Numbered from the stretch's first letter, positions 1 through 14,028 are shown. The stretch is 64,000 bases of DNA from Byssochlamys sp. IMV 00236 (GCA_001931875.2 MSJH02000650.1:186001-250000); one strand, 5' to 3'. Made by a program: numbers and translations. The notes: generated by a model from the letters alone, not told the origin.

Positions 1-3000
1 AACCCCTTCCTGTTTTTAGTATACAGCTCCCAAGACGTGGTAGCTGGGAAGTAGTTCGCAACTCATTAATCTGCCTCAAAAAGTGGCTGGGTCGGACATA
101 CCCCAGCAGAGTGGGACATGGACATGTTCTATAACAACGTGGTGCCAGTTCACATGTCCAACACTACCTAGTAGTCAGGAACTTGAGCGAAAGAATGTGG
201 TCCTGGACCCTGGTTAGGGTACTACCCCTCTCCGTACTGCTAACATTATTTGGAATAACTCATTGATATTGCGGCGGAGCCTGTCAGGAGTATCTGACGG
301 TCCGTGCCCTGCGGTTGTTCCCGATCCCCATGTGGATAAGCTTACCGGTCAACTGGGAAGGACTTCTATCTTTGATAGTTGATGGTCTCGATGAGTCTAC
401 GGAAATTAGCTAAGGAATAACCATTACAAGTTTTGCTGTCTTTGCGGGGACATATTCGGAGTTCGAGACGCGTGTTTTGTGTTGAGGTCGGACGCTGTGT
501 TGCTTTGGAGTGGCATACTCCGGACTCGCGATTGTCCAACTAGCCACCTACTGTCTCGTCAATAATGTTGCGATAGCCACCGACATCAGGTTCAAGATAA
601 GCCTGCCAAAGGACTCAAGGGGGTAAAGAATCTAAATAACCGGAATATCAGTCTGATGTTGAGACTATCACCGGCCTAGGGCGGGAGCGCCATCCGGCGG
701 GTCAATCACCCGATCTCCGCGGCCCAGCAGTATCGTCCCCTTGCCTGGAGGCGCAGGAAGATCGATCGCTGCCAGGTTTCTATTAGAGCCCGTGGGTTAA
801 CAGATGGCTTCTGCAGCGAAATCAAGGACCCGGCATCCTGGGTTGCGGGATGGGTGAGCAATCGCGAAAGGGGTGGCGGCCGGCACGGGAATGAGGATGT
901 GACAGATCATACCACAACATAATGCCCGATCATATTCCCCGACTCAAAATTAGAGGTCGAACCTTGAAATTTCGGCGACCAGTCCCGGGATCCTGACTGG
1001 AAGGTTGTGTGTCTGATATTTAAGAATCTGAGCCTGTGAGGTTCATGACTGGCTCAGGATTTCTCGTTGACATGTCTTTTCTTATCAGGAATGAAACCCC
1101 CTTAACGACGATCTCCAGAGGCCCCTGGTACCTGATGCATAACAAAACGAGATCAATAATGAGCAGATGATCCGGTACCTGTCTATCAGTGTTTGCTGCT
1201 CTTTCATTTCCACAACGGTCATTGACACTGACTTGCCGAGGTACATTGACAAATTGGGACGCCACTGTTTCCTAAAAAGGCCATCTGCGTGATACGAGAG
1301 AAAGATCAGGCTGGTTCATGGATCTCTTTGGAAAATCACCTAGCTATGAATTGATGATCTGGAGATCTGGTGCAGATGTGTCCGTCATAATGGTACCCTA
1401 TCGCCGCATAGTTGTCTCCTAGCGCGAGTTGGTTAGCAAGACGAACTGTGGCTTGCCTAGTAAAACCGATAGGTCTACTCCGTACCTTTCGAGATTCGAC
1501 AGATCAATGAATGGCATGCGGGCTATTTTCGGCTATTTAATTCACCTCGTCGTAATGAATAAAACCGCGTTTTGGTATTATGAACACTTTCGATACACGA
1601 TACTGAAGCTTCTCGTTGGAAAGTCACCCCAGGTCTCGTTGGTCACCTACTCATATCCGAAGTCTGGCTGAATGGAGGGGTTAGAGAATGTATAAGCCTG
1701 AAAGGGTAGGTGGCGGAACCTGTACCATAAATTGAATTCCATACCAATGATCCTCGGCATAGAGAGGATTTGTCAATCACCATCCTGCTCTTGGACCAGA
1801 TCCGTCGTTTCCCATCATGCACTGAACCGACGGCCCAAAGCAATTACCTAGGGCAGGCTTTCATGATGTCGATGTCATGAGGGGAAGAGGAGTGAGACTC
1901 GGATCATGACGAGCTCTCCTGAGCTTCCCCGCATTCTGAATAGGATGCTTCCGGGACTTCAGCAGGACCCGGGGAACGTTGCGGAGATTTTCCGTTCCCC
2001 TGGTGCCTGTGACTGAGCAACGATGGCACAAGAGGTCTTTTTACTCAGTACCATAAATAATAAATCGCGCAGATTGAGGGCCTCATGAATCCAGCGTATC
2101 ATGGTTATAACCGCTGAAAGAATCTCCCGCTTGCAGGTTGGTAATACGTACTACCTAGGTAGGTATTCGCCTGTTTCTCCCATGTTGAGTTGAGGATAAA
2201 GGGGAAGCAGTCATGTGGTCTGCCATCGCCACAATGTGGCGTGCACTAGCACCTGACAAAAGACTCCACAGCGCGTGTTCCCGTGACCTGGGACTCGCCA
2301 CCGAACACGGGGCTTGGAGAAACCGTTTGCCGAGTCAGTCGCGGTCAGGAAAGATTCCAGTTCAACAGAAAACCCAGGTAGATATCTTCTATTCTGATCA
2401 AGCCCCAGCAATGTAGCACAGGGATCCAATCATGGATGCACAATTACATTGCTTTCCGTTGATCTGGGTTGTCGTTCTTCCTGTAGCCGGATCCATTCCG
2501 TGATGGACGATCCCTATTCATTAGGCCGTGATTACTCCGTGTTCCCCCGAAACCTGTATGTAACTATCGAGATACTACTACTAGATACCATCTCTGTTCG
2601 CGCCCGTTTCAATCGAATCCCTGCCAGTTGATGCTGAGAGGCCCATCAATAGTTCCGTATGGGGAAGCGTATTCCCGACCTCGAAGGGCGGTTTCCAAAC
2701 GGTCTTATTGCAAGAACCACCCCTATCCCCCCCATCTTGATATAGAAACTCTCATGTTGCTTTCACTACGAATGCAATAAACCTAATAAAAAGAAGTCAC
2801 TAACTAAGCCAACAGGGCTGGCATCCATGTGGTTGGAGAAGTTTACGCAGTAGATCGTCACGGCATGTCCGGCACACCCTCGCACAGTGATCCGAGGTTT
2901 CGATTTCCAGAGTATGTCAATGCGTACGCCGCGCTTAGTAGACAAGATCTCGAACGTTCCAATTTGTAAGGAGCTCAAGTTAACTATGTACAGGAAGAAA

Positions 3001-6000
3001 TTATTAATGAAGAATCTACGAGATATTATTGTCTTGAAACGTCCCCACCAAAAGCACATGTTTGTTACGTTAGAAAACCTGGGTTGCCATCTCGTATACT
3101 ATTATTATTTCTCGAAGAATATCATTTCTATACAATAATGCCGTGAGACTTACTCGGTTACTTATAGATAATACCGGTTGTCTCAGTTCTGGGTCCCCGT
3201 GGGCTATTACTCTTTCTATCTACTCCATATAGATAGACTTGTAACGAAGATACCCCGAACAGGTGTCTGCGTTTGTATGTAGTTAAAGCCTAATCTTCAG
3301 AAGGCCTGGTCCCTTCATGATAATAGCGCCAGGCGTGGCATAGTTTGCCGTTATTATAGTCTTGTGTCCGGGCCAAGGTCAGCTAGAATAGCAAAGTAAT
3401 ATATAGTTAGGTGTGAATGGCAGTGTGACGGGAACTTCACTAAGGCATCAAGAAACTCATCGACTATCTCTTTTTCATTCCTTATCTACCCCAAATTCCG
3501 TTCAGAAATAGTAGCACAATTCCCGGGAACGTTTGTGCAGGATCAAAATCACTCCAGAGAACCTTTTCCATGCAATCTTGAACCAGAAAACTGTATCTAT
3601 CACTTAACAACATACCACCTTCAAAACATGTAATTTTCCTTCCACAGTCACCTGGAAAACCGAAGAGGAGTCGGATCCTTGAAGAACCTGGTTGAAAGCC
3701 ACATCGGCAATTGTCAGCTCCATTGCTAGCCTCTTGAGATAACGAAACAATACTCGAGAGGTTGGACGAGATGCTACGTGGTCGCAGGTGACGAGACTCA
3801 GTTGATGTAAGAAAAAGTAACTAAAACTTAATGACGCACAGACACTGAGCGCTCGTCAAGGGATCTCTTGCGGCTATCATAGGATGGCTGCCGCAACTGA
3901 ACTAACTAACCAGTATGCACATGGTGTCTGTCTACGGGCTAGCATAAACGGCCTGGTTGAACATAGGATCCACCGTTCTTGTCAATCAAGCTCCATCTTG
4001 GAGTTCATGAGTACTATGCTCGCTTTTCGGAGGCGTAAGGATACATACATAACGTGAACGTATATACCCTTGAAAGAGCCTCACCGGTTCATCAAGCTTA
4101 GTTACTTACAAGGTTAAAAGCCGTTAGACTGCTAGACTGGATTTGAGGCGGACGAGACAACGGCGACCTGTTGGTGAAAAGGAAAGATACTAGTAGCCGC
4201 GAACTGTTGAGAAACGCGCGAGCATTCTCTACCTATTAGTATGAACTCCCCCGTAGTAGTCTCAGCCCTGTTTTCCTCAGCCTCCTTTCGGTCGGGAAGA
4301 AAGCCAAAAAGCGTAAACTGTCAAAGTCAAGCAATACCACAAAGGGAAGGAGACGTCTCGAAACCCAGGACCCACAGAATATCTACGCCGTTGGAGGAAC
4401 GACTGTCTCATGTTGCAACTGGGCGATTTCCGCACACCAACTCGTAACTCAGTTGACAGTTGATGTTCCGCACCTTGCCCATAATGAGGAATAATCCGAT
4501 GTTATTACGGAGGGCATGACTTGCAAGCGCGAGACGGGGTAATTATGGGATCTAAAGTGGACGTGTGTCGCAGCGTCCAGGGCCCATGTTGAGCTGCTCG
4601 AACTGTTCAGCACGGAGCATCTCGATCGGGTCCTTGTTGAAGTTCGTGAACGTAAGGAAAGTATAAGATAACTATGGTAATGCTAGGATGTTTTATCAGG
4701 GACCCATGTCCGTCAAAAGTGGGAGACCATGAGAAAGGATCGGCGTAGAAAAATGAGCGCATCGATTGACGCAATATTTCTCGTATTCTGAAATATAAGG
4801 AGTAAACCGTGGGTTTACTCCGACTGTCTATATGATTAGCTCAAAGTATGCTCACGGTTGAACGGTCGCCTGTTTATTCCATACTACACGCGGTAGCGGT
4901 AGCGGTATAATATTTGACATGATTACGAAGTAGATAGGTTTGCTGCTGGTCGCAGGAAACCAGATCTCGACGCACGTAAGACTCCCTGGTCGATGATGAG
5001 CATGGTTATGCGCACAAGACCATGTGGCCATTGTTTCCAGTGCATCGTTGGCGATACTGTCTGGCGGTGAGCGGTTCTATGTAACTATCCCCTCGGCTTC
5101 GGGGGTACGGAAGCGGTAGGGGAGTCGACAGTAGAGCATGGGAGAGCACGGCACGTAAAGGGATCCCTGCTCTGTAAAGAGGAAACAATGACGCCTCACC
5201 ATGTCAAAACGATAGATTCTCCGATAGTATTATTATTATTTTCTTGTCTATAACATATCTATTATCCTCCTAGGCATGCGGCCGCGACGCTCTAGACCGT
5301 AGATGGAGCTTTTTTGATGACATTTTTCTAGACGACGCGTTTCGAAAAGGCACATGGTGCATCGCCTCACGGCTAGAATCGTCTTCGAATCTTTTTTTTT
5401 TATACAGTAATTCGCCCTCGAGTGTTTTTAGAGTGCAAATTCTATCTCGTTGCGTCCAGGCCATCGATAGCTGCTTTGACTGTTTGCGGGGGTTTAAAGA
5501 GAAAAGCTGGAGGGTCACGCGCAGCCCCGTGACAACGTGATCACAAGCTTCAACGTTATTCTTCAGAGGACATGCCGGCCGTTTAGTAGCGGTGCTGCAG
5601 TAGTAACAACACCCGCCAGCCACGCATCCCATTATCGAGTTGTGTATCAGTCCAACTTTAGAAGCGGAGAGATATTGCAGATCTCGTGTTTACATGGTTA
5701 TCTCTTTTTTATCCAGCTGGTAAGTAGGGATCTGCGAGGCATCGCACGGGGATATTGCAACATGACCTAATGGGCCTGGACAACTCATCAACGAAGGATC
5801 GCAAACGGTCTCATGACAAGAACAATGACAGCCTCCAGAGATGGATCGGCATCTGGGTGAAGATGAAATGTTCCAGGAGCGGACGATCTTTAGATCGGAA
5901 AGCCTCTCCTGCGATCCCCGCAGCAAGGCACCCCTGACTCGTCCGTGAGAAGTCCAGGCTAAAAGTAGATCATGTTCTGTCCTGGAAGCGGTAGAATGAG

Positions 6001-6644
6001 AATTACTGCACAATAGTACATACTCTGTAACTTGAACTCCAGCTGAATCTCCTCCATTCAGCCGGACGAGGAGAGAACGAGGCGACAAAGGCATCCGTGA
6101 TAGGTGAGGATCATCGTGGAGTTGGCCACTGGAGACAAGAGTTCAGCCATCAAAAATCCGGGGGAAGCGTTGGATCGTTGTGGCTCATGAGTTCGGCAGC
6201 GAAACAAGCCATCGGACGATGACCAGCAAATCGCTTCAGTAAAGTAAAGTTCATAGCAGACAGGCGCGATGCAGTGGCTATCTAGTTATCCTATTCCGCG
6301 CAGGATGAACGAGTCGTAGCCAACGGCGGAAACAGCAATGTGACAATTCTGGACGACGGGGCGCTGACAGCCACTGGTTTCATGTGCGACTATACAAGAG
6401 AGCAGGAGACCGCGTTTCAGCTACACGACCATCTCTGGAGTATCTATCTTCGTTGAACGGTGTGCTCAGAAGGAGCGGGAACCAGGCAAGGAGCAAAGTA
6501 CTCCGTAGTGTTGAAGCTGATCCTCCGGGAATATGCCGTAGGAGAGAAGAAGGCATCTGCTGCTCCCCACTCCTGCGTAGGCTGTATGGTAGACTAGATA
6601 CCAGTAGTACCAGTAGTACTCTAGTTTCCCTCGCTACGACCAGA

Positions 6645-6660
6645 CTATGGTATACCATAG
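6645..6660. repeat. 16-bp perfect palindrome
   Basis: CTATGGTATACCATAG is a perfect palindrome. It lies just downstream of a duplicated CCAGTAGTA unit (about 6600-6619) and 26 bp before the ACGG cluster. It could be a dimeric transcription-factor site; the function is unknown. Confidence 0.6.
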
Positions 6661-6685
6661 CCTGTAAGTACCGTATGTAATGGAG

Positions 6686-6766
6686 ACGGTAACGGAGCAC
6701 GACGGAAACAGACCGGTAAAAATACGGTATGTTATGACGGAAATAACGGTACTGACGGACCGACGG
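6686..6766. promoter_or_regulatory. Cluster of eight ACGG elements
   Basis: Eight direct copies of ACGG begin at 6686, 6692, 6702, 6724, 6737, 6746, 6755 and 6763, an 81-bp stretch. Chance would give about 0.3 copies. CGG is the usual half-site of Zn2Cys6 regulators. The cluster lies about 0.9 kb upstream of the DUF3295 gene and may be a homotypic binding array for that promoter. This is inferred from density only. Confidence 0.4.
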
Positions 6767-7063
6767 GGTACATCGGGAGTTTCTCCCCAAGGGAGCAGCC
6801 AGAACTCGCCGGACCCGACCAGACCCATGGGCTTAGCACTAGTGCCTTACCGCCCTCCCCACCTCCTTCACGCTGAGGCACAAGAACCTGTCCCTCGGTA
6901 TCGTCGTCGGCTTGCTTAGCGCGGGTGGCCATTTTCTGCACCTTCGCCCCCAGGTAACTTAACCACCCTCGTATCGTACGCCACGGTATCAAAACCACTC
7001 GTCCTCCCCATCCCTCTTCGTCGTCATATTCCCCCATATTCCCCTACATCCCCATTACTCCGT

Positions 7064-7130
7064 ACTCTTCTTTTCCTCTCTCTCTCTCTTACTCTCCAAC
7101 TCTATCTCTCCATTCCTCCTCTAACCCACA
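7064..7130 (+). promoter_or_regulatory. Pyrimidine-rich leader/promoter tract
   Basis: A run of almost pure C and T, including a (CT)n stretch around 7075-7090, precedes the gene at 7690. Such CT tracts are common just upstream of transcription starts in Aspergillus. A similar tract lies before the reductase gene, around 42808-42842. It suggests transcription starts near 7.1-7.2 kb, giving a 5' leader of roughly 500 bp. Confidence 0.4.
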
Positions 7131-7689
7131 TACCTTCCTTTCCCGTCTCAATCACTCTCCCTCGACAATCGACACCTGCTCACCTCACATTCCCTGCCGA
7201 TCTTTCACACCCGGACCACCGTTAATCGGCAGTATACTTTTGTGTGTGGTGTCTGCAGCGTGTTTTAACGCCAACAAGAATCACAGGGAGAACTTGTTCG
7301 CCACTGCGATTTCCTCCTCCTTACTCCCTCATCAACGGGGGGTTTCTATCTGGTGCGAGCAATACTCGCCAATTCACAGTTCTAGCGCCTCTGCTTAGCG
7401 GCGAGAGAGCTTTTCATCTTGGGATCCACAACGAACAACTACCACAGACAACATCGGCCTGTCGTCTCTATAGACGACTTTCGCGCAACAGATCGACTGT
7501 TGTGAGCCCAAGGAAGTTCCAGACGGGAAGTTCTTCCATAGGAAAGAGAGTTATCATCCACACTTGACGCGCCGTACGGTTACGCTCGGGGAAGACGGCG
7601 GCCCCAACACGATCACGACTTTACACCTTCCGACGACAACGTCGGTTCTAGACGCTACTTCCCACAGACGGAATTGTGGCTTCGATATC

Positions 7690-9516
7690 ATGCCTTCACG
7701 ACTATCTACACCCGTCCTCACGGTGGACGCCGGTAAAATCCGCAAGGTCGACACGGCCAGTGTACAGAGCCTCCACGGGATGTGGATGGGTGAGTTGTCC
7801 ATCCCCCTGGTGCTCTGGTAGTGAGGGTCTGCTGACATGTGATATTCAGTTTTCTCGAAATGTGCAGACTACATGGAGGAGGGCAGACGACTGGAGAACC
7901 TGAGCTGGCGGCTTTGGACCCGGGAGACTTTCTGTGTCGAGCCGGAAAGCGAGTGCGATACCTCCGTTCTGCCACTCCTGCGCCAGGAGGCTCCTGATGT
8001 CCCTGAACTCTCCGCAAGTGTCGAGTCTGCAGCATCCGACCAGGCGGAGAGAATCGAGTCTCACATCAAGCGACCCAGGACCCTCGAGCACAAGCCCACG
8101 GTTGTGAGCGATGATTACAGCATTCGCACGGGAAAGGAGAAGCACATCACATCTATGGGTCTTGAGAGGATGGTCCTGAACATCAAGGAGAAGAAGAATC
8201 TCGAGCCTCTCTCACCTATTATGACGCCGGTGGTTACGACATCTGTGGTCGATGTCACTCCCAGACCTTCTTCGCCCACCCCGTCGCCAACTCCCTCGCC
8301 CGCTACCGTTGCTCCCTCGATGCAGACCGCACATGCGGCCGCTCGTCCCACTCCCGTCAGACACCCCCTTCAGTCCACGGAATCCTGCTCGACTACAGCA
8401 CCCGAGGCTAACGACAGCGATGCTGCGGTGACTGCCGGTTCCGATACCAGCATATCGTCCGACGCTATTCCTACGGTGAGGCCGGATCTCGTCAAGTCTC
8501 CAAGCATCGTGCGCGGATTCTCCCCTTCCCAGATCTCTGCATCCTATCGGTCGCAGGCGAGGCTTGCAGCGGAACCCAGTCCCGCGAAGACGTCACCAGA
8601 ACCTACTCTCAAGCCGTCGCCACTGATGAAGAGGAAGGGAGGGATGTTCACACTGGGCGGATCATCCGGTGACGATGAGAGCTCCTTCGAAGAACGTATG
8701 GCGTCGCCGGCTCCTCACCGCAGCTCCCTCGCGGAGGAGCTGCAGAAGCCTGTTTCTACTACTCCAAGCCCGAACAAGAAAGTGGCATCGTTCAAGGACA
8801 CGGTCGAGACAAGGCGCATCAAACCCATCAAGGAGATCGGTCCTGAGGATGAGGATGCCATTGAGACGGAAGACGAAATCTCAGAGAGCGCTATCGAAGA
8901 CGACGAGGATTCATCTGATTGGGAAGACTCGGTGACAGAAAGCGGACGATCGAGCGTTGACGACAAGGAACTTTTCCAGCGCGTCGACTCGCGACCAAAC
9001 CTTGTGTCCCGCCGTTCGCTCTTGACGATGATGATGCACCAACCCGAAAAGATGGGATCGCGATCGACACCAGCTCTTGCACGCTCCCGTCTCTCCTCGC
9101 CCAATGGTCCGTCCATCCCCACGTCTCCTCCGGAAGAGGATGATGAGAGCCTCACCATGCGTGGTCCTGACGTTCCTCGATCGAAACCCATCATTGTGAG
9201 GCCTACTGCACAGCAGCCAGTGGCTCATTCCCCTCGCACTACCAGGCGAAATATGCTTGCCACTGAGCTTACCGAATCTCTTCGTCGACACCTCCTTTGG
9301 GAGCGTCAGCAGAAGAGTGCTACCGCCAATGCTGTTTTCAAGCGTCGACACACAGCTCAGGACATGGCCAACCTGCGGGAGTATCCAGGCCCGAAGGGGT
9401 CCCAAAGAAACCAGAAACCTGGACAGGATCCCTCCCAAGCAAAGGACAAGGATACCAGTTCATGGACCAATTACAATGACTACGGACCATGGGAGTACCA
9501 CGCCAAAGGATGGTAG
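7690..9516 (+). CDS. AreA-type N-terminal motif / DUF3295 regulatory protein
   Basis: Two exons, 7690-7789 and 7850-9516, encode 588 residues. The 60-bp intron (GTGAGT...TTCAG) splits the conserved motif, and joining restores WMVFSKCADYMEEGRRLE followed by NLSWRLW at about residues 31-55. This is the signature of the short 'GATA_AreA' (DUF1752) N-terminal region found in nitrogen regulators such as AreA. No GATA zinc finger follows. The middle (about residues 100-320) is Ser/Pro/Thr-rich and probably disordered, then comes an acidic stretch. The last ~150 residues (RRNMLATELTESLRRHLLWE ... GPWEYHAKGW) match DUF3295. Without the first exon the protein would start at 7873 and lose half the motif, so the spliced start is preferred. 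The likely role is a non-DNA-binding partner in nitrogen or carbon signalling, possibly related to yeast Mks1. That role is inference; the domain call is firm. Confidence 0.85.
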
Positions 9517-12500
9517 AACAAACTGTTCTCAATATGCGTGGACATCTAAGTCACTGCTCCTAACTGCACATATACTTTTCTCCGTGGCCCATTTTCATAA
9601 TGAGCGTGAGATCAAGACGTATCTGTCTCAGCTTCATCCTTTTCTTCGAATGGTCGCTGTCATGATTTCGGCTGTGGTCACATGGCGCACAACAAAACAA
9701 AAAAAGTCTTGCTACTTTGGGTCACTATACACGACACTGCATTGCGTATTGGCGAATCTGTTTCCTCCATATTTATCCATCTCATGTTTGTGTGTTTTTC
9801 ACTCGCATTGCGCGGCAGTCTGGGTTTGCTGTTGTGTTAGAGGGTGCTCGAGTAGCGCACCCTCCGATTCCCCCTACTTCATTCTTGTACGAACTCTCAA
9901 GTCTTTCCTGCATGTCATCGCAAAGGTTCTTTCATGGAGGTTATGGTGACATATCACGGATCTGGGTGGGCGGCGGTTTCTTCTGATTACCGTTTTCTCT
10001 TCCTTGTTTACGTGGGTTGGCTTTATGATACTGCATGGGACTCAGGACCTCATCGTCATCATATTTTCTACTGAATACACCCTCTTAGTGGTGCGTGACG
10101 TATTATTATGTCTCTTTGTGTTTTATACCGGATACCACTTGTGTTTTTCTGCCTCGGCTGCTACCGCGCCACATGGCCTTCTGATGTATGTTATCGAATT
10201 CAGAGAGAAGAAACAATGTCTTCAAAACCATCTATTCCACATAATCGTCGTTCTATTGTAGATAATAAGTGTACTTCAGTGGAGACAAGCATTCTAGTCT
10301 GCAGCCCGCGACACCAGAACGAACGCGGGCCTCGCACCCACAGACCGTAGTCTCATCGAGGCGCACAAAATAAATTTGATCTTACCTCGTGATTATCAAT
10401 TATTCCAAGGTATCCGGGATGAAGAATCCCGCATTCCCCCTTGTTGATCAAAGCTGAAGTTAGCTGAAACGAAGATTCCGGCTCTGTGATCCTCTCCTGG
10501 GACTCGAAGGCCTCCAAGCTCTTTGTCTTCAAGAGGTCGAGTCATCATCGCATTGCCATTACTTAATATTACTACTCAGCTCTTTTACTAAACTCGATAC
10601 GGTCCTTGTTGCCGTCGACTAACACGCCAGTTTCAATGCATGCGATAATCATCTACCCCTGGTAGTTACTGGTGCTGGTGCTGGTCGTGGTTGCGATGAA
10701 GGGGTGTGTGAGTAGGGATTGGGACTAAGCCCAGTAAGATCTTGTTGCTACTTGTCTGTTCCCTAGGTTATTGTTATTTGATTTCGGACTTCAGGTCGGG
10801 TCTAAGCAGGTAAGTACCTACCTAGGGTTGGTTGTTTTGTTCCTCGGTATCGTGACTACGAAGTAAGTACTACTTATCGCCGGAGTGCATATTCACGTGC
10901 GAGTGTATTTTAAAACCACTTTGTATATTCGGTCTATGGGTGGTCTATGTAACTGATGCGCTGTCCTGGCGAGGTGCGGCGCATGCACATGCTTTCCCCC
11001 TCCCCGGTCTAACTAAGCTTTTCGGGCTTGGTTTCCACTGTTTTTGCCTTTCTTTCATCCTTGGGAAGGGGTATCGTGTCTAGGCTTCGTTACGGTCGAG
11101 TACTGTCTGCCTGGAAGCAAGTGAGCGACACCGACAACCGATCGCTGAAATGAATGGGATGCGGATGTGCTGGCTAGTCAGTGGTAGGGCTGGTCTTGGA
11201 TATGTAAAAGGGCCCGGGGTTTCATCCGGGATTAAATTGCTACTGTATGTTTCGTGCTCAAGGTTGCAGGCGAGAGGGGGAGAGAGAAAAAATGACCTTC
11301 CTCTTTCGGGAATATCCTTCGGGATGGATACCGTTGATACCTAGGATTATGTGATTAGCTGCGAAGTAAGTATCTGATTGATACTGTTGTTATCTGTTAC
11401 TGTCCACATGGCGACCGCCCCTCCAAAAGCATATCGACTTAGATAGCACGGGAGATGTCTGTCTATTGTATTGTAACTGCAACGCAGGAGGCAGTGGGTG
11501 GTGGTATCCACCTGAGATCCTCCAGCTATGGCATTTCTATCGAGCACATGGCCCTTGACACGGCAGCAGGTGGATGATAAGACCTGACTCCCAAGTCATT
11601 TCTCGCATGGATGATGCCATGTTGATGGGACTTAGACTTGCGAGGGGCGGCAACGGTAATAACGCTCGCGTGGTAAGATCAATCAATCAATCAATTGTAC
11701 AGTACCCATAGAGACGGACAGCTTCCGCTCTGAAGCTGTTTGTCTTACATTATCCAGAGATTACTCTCCGCATGACACCCAATGGTCAATATGCGGCAAT
11801 CCGGGCGCCCTTTACCGGGGTAACGTGAGATGTTAATTTTCTCAAAAAAAGGCCCCCAAAATACCATATGAAAAGCTGCAGTCAGCCGGAGCACTCGGTG
11901 GGTGTTCCTGGCGCTTACAGATCGTTGTTGTGTCTTGAACGAGAGCTTGCTTGCTTCGATCGTTTACAGACGCCCCGTTGGAAGTTCGGTTGTTTACGTC
12001 AAGTTGTCATGAGACTCACCTGAATCCTGCCTGGCTGGGGAGGGGGTACCTGACTGAAACATGAAGTTATCCCCGTTCTGCTGGGTATACTCCGTAGATC
12101 ATGATGGAAAGTACCAGATCTGTCGATCGTGATACGTTCGACTTTTCCATTTCCCAACCACGTGAAACTATACATTGCCACTTTGTCTCATTATCTTGTT
12201 TCTAGCGATTGGGATGGTCCTGTATCAGTTGGAGAAAAGACACAATCGCGGAAGATCGGAGATCGCGGGAGGTAAGCGATGGTGGATGGGGATAATACGT
12301 CATCGTAGGCTTGCCCATATGGGGGGAAATGCCGCGCAATGAACCATAACAGCAGACACAGCAAACACCCCAATGCTTTTGTCTCCTCTTCTCCAATTCA
12401 TTATTTCCCCGGGTGATCCAGTCGATAAATGCAAGTGTGGAGAATGACGTTTAAAATAAATCGACATTGAAAGAGCTTCGAAGCGGTCAAAGTGACCAAT

Positions 12501-13490
12501 GGAATGTGGAGAACACAAGAAGGCAGTCTTAATTTCCTTGTTTCTAACAACCCGTCACCCATTCACTGTTGGGAGATTTGCATTCGAAAGACTCTGGGGA
12601 AGGGTCTTCAATGGATTTCTAATATTGACACAATTATGAGTTACGATTCTCCCTGTATTGGGGTATGTATCGAGCGAGATTTAGACAGTTCGTTACGGAC
12701 CGGTTGTAAAGTATACCTGTACACTACATCGCTGTCTCTGCTTGGAAAAGAATTAACTCCGATAGAGCATGACCTGGCTTTACTCTGTATTTTGCGGGAA
12801 ATACGATATATATATGCTTTCAATACATTTTGGTTGCAAACGGCTAACCTGATGATTGTGTGGGAGCTCTGAAGTATACGAACACTCATACTTGTAGATT
12901 CTGCTTTCACCTCCATATTCAGAGTGATGAACTGGACATTTTATTGGGAAGAATATCTCTGTGGCTCAACCAGGAAGGTCTACTTGGAACTTCACCTGGT
13001 AAATCCTGTATACTTCAATGACCACCACCCAAATCCAAATCCGTCTCAATACTCGGTTTCACGAATAGCTTTGTATTCTGATAAAGAGTTTCCTCTAGGA
13101 ACACATCTATGTACACATATCTAATCTGTCATGATCGCAAATACAAAGCAGAAGACCTCACATTATCGTTGCAACAGACCAGTCCTTGTGATGAATGAGT
13201 TGTTCTTTCCTTTCTTTTTTTCCCCCTCGCTTATAATTATGAGTATACTTCCGCATGAAGCAAAAAGAAAAAGGAGAATCGACTAACTACGTCCACATGC
13301 CTCGCTTCTAGGCAGCTGCCTCTCCTATACCCGCCTACGTGCATCGTCAGCCACTATAGCCACCATGTAAGGCAGGTAATGACCTAACCCTCATGCTCTT
13401 CCATGGGGATAATAATAAGATAATTTCTGCATGGCGCAGCACCTACAGCTGATCGGTTACTTGCAGCGGGTTCTGTACAGTCAATAGCTA

Positions 13491-13508
13491 CCTAGATACC
13501 TATCTAGG
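13491..13508. repeat. Interrupted palindrome
   Basis: CCTAGATA and TATCTAGG (13491-13498 and 13501-13508) are inverted copies separated by 2 bp. It belongs to a group of CCTAGG-like palindromic sequences scattered through this intergenic region. No function is known. Confidence 0.5.
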
Positions 13509-14010
13509 AATCATCATCGCGTTAATAATAAACACAATTAATATCAACAGACGCCTCATGTTAAATTTAGACTACGCGGCCTTTTTCATGCATCTTGTCA
13601 AGAGATCAATTCACGTTTATTTTTTTTTTTTCGTTTTTATCCCTTGATGAGGGGTGGTGATGATGATTGTGGTGGTCATATTCGTCTCCTCCCATCTAAG
13701 TACCGGGGTCTCCTCATTCCCGTTCAGGTGACTGCTTTGTTGTCCAGCGGAGATCCAACCACCGGGCACCCGTGGCGGTGATCACTAAGGTAGACTAAAA
13801 TCAATTCGGGATAAGATTGATGTGTGTATTGTACATCTACTTCTGATTTTTCTTTTTTTCTATCTCTGATGGGGGAAAGAGGCGCAGGAGAAAAAAAAAA
13901 AATTACGAGATCCACGTGGGCAATGTTCCGAAGACGAAAAAAGGATATACAGTAGTGATTATTTTCAACAGTGATTGAAATAGAGAGTGAGGGGCATTAT
14001 TGCGGGGTGC

Positions 14011-14028
14011 ACTCCGTACCTAGGTATC
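14011..14028. repeat. Fused ACTCCGTA and TACCTAGGTA motifs
   Basis: Two recurrent intergenic motifs of this window overlap here: ACTCCGTA at 14011-14018 and the palindrome TACCTAGGTA at 14017-14026. Each also occurs alone elsewhere: TACCTAGGTA at 2152 and 51193; ACTCCGTA at 1477, 6500, 7057, 12089, 37454 and 45813. Confidence 0.5.

Larger units (their letters stand above)
1..7689. other. Gene-poor region upstream of the DUF3295 gene
   Basis: I find no convincing gene on either strand. Open frames are short (at most about 136 codons), many rely on non-ATG starts, none resembles a known family, and none can be joined by consensus splice sites into a longer product. Small local structures do occur: three GCGGTA units at 4890-4907, a 16-bp palindrome at 6645-6660, an ACGG cluster at 6686-6766 and a pyrimidine tract just upstream of the next gene. 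The last 1-1.5 kb is probably promoter and 5' leader of the gene at 7690. The rest could hold non-coding RNA or old, unrecognisable repeats. Confidence 0.6.

Noticed and set aside
5270..6094. Minus-strand open frames of 120 and 134 codons
   Set aside because: Low-complexity, Cys/Ser/Arg-rich translations with no family likeness and overlapping frames of similar length; likely chance.
6380..7037. Four overlapping frames on both strands around the ACGG cluster
   Set aside because: All are open because the region has few TA-containing stops; translations are compositionally odd and mutually exclusive.
8715..9438. Long minus-strand frames opposite the DUF3295 gene
   Set aside because: Antisense shadows of a GC-rich coding exon with conserved sense product.
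9257..9949. 230-codon plus-strand frame overlapping the end of the DUF3295 gene
   Set aside because: It is a shifted frame over conserved DUF3295 coding sequence and then 3' UTR; no domain.
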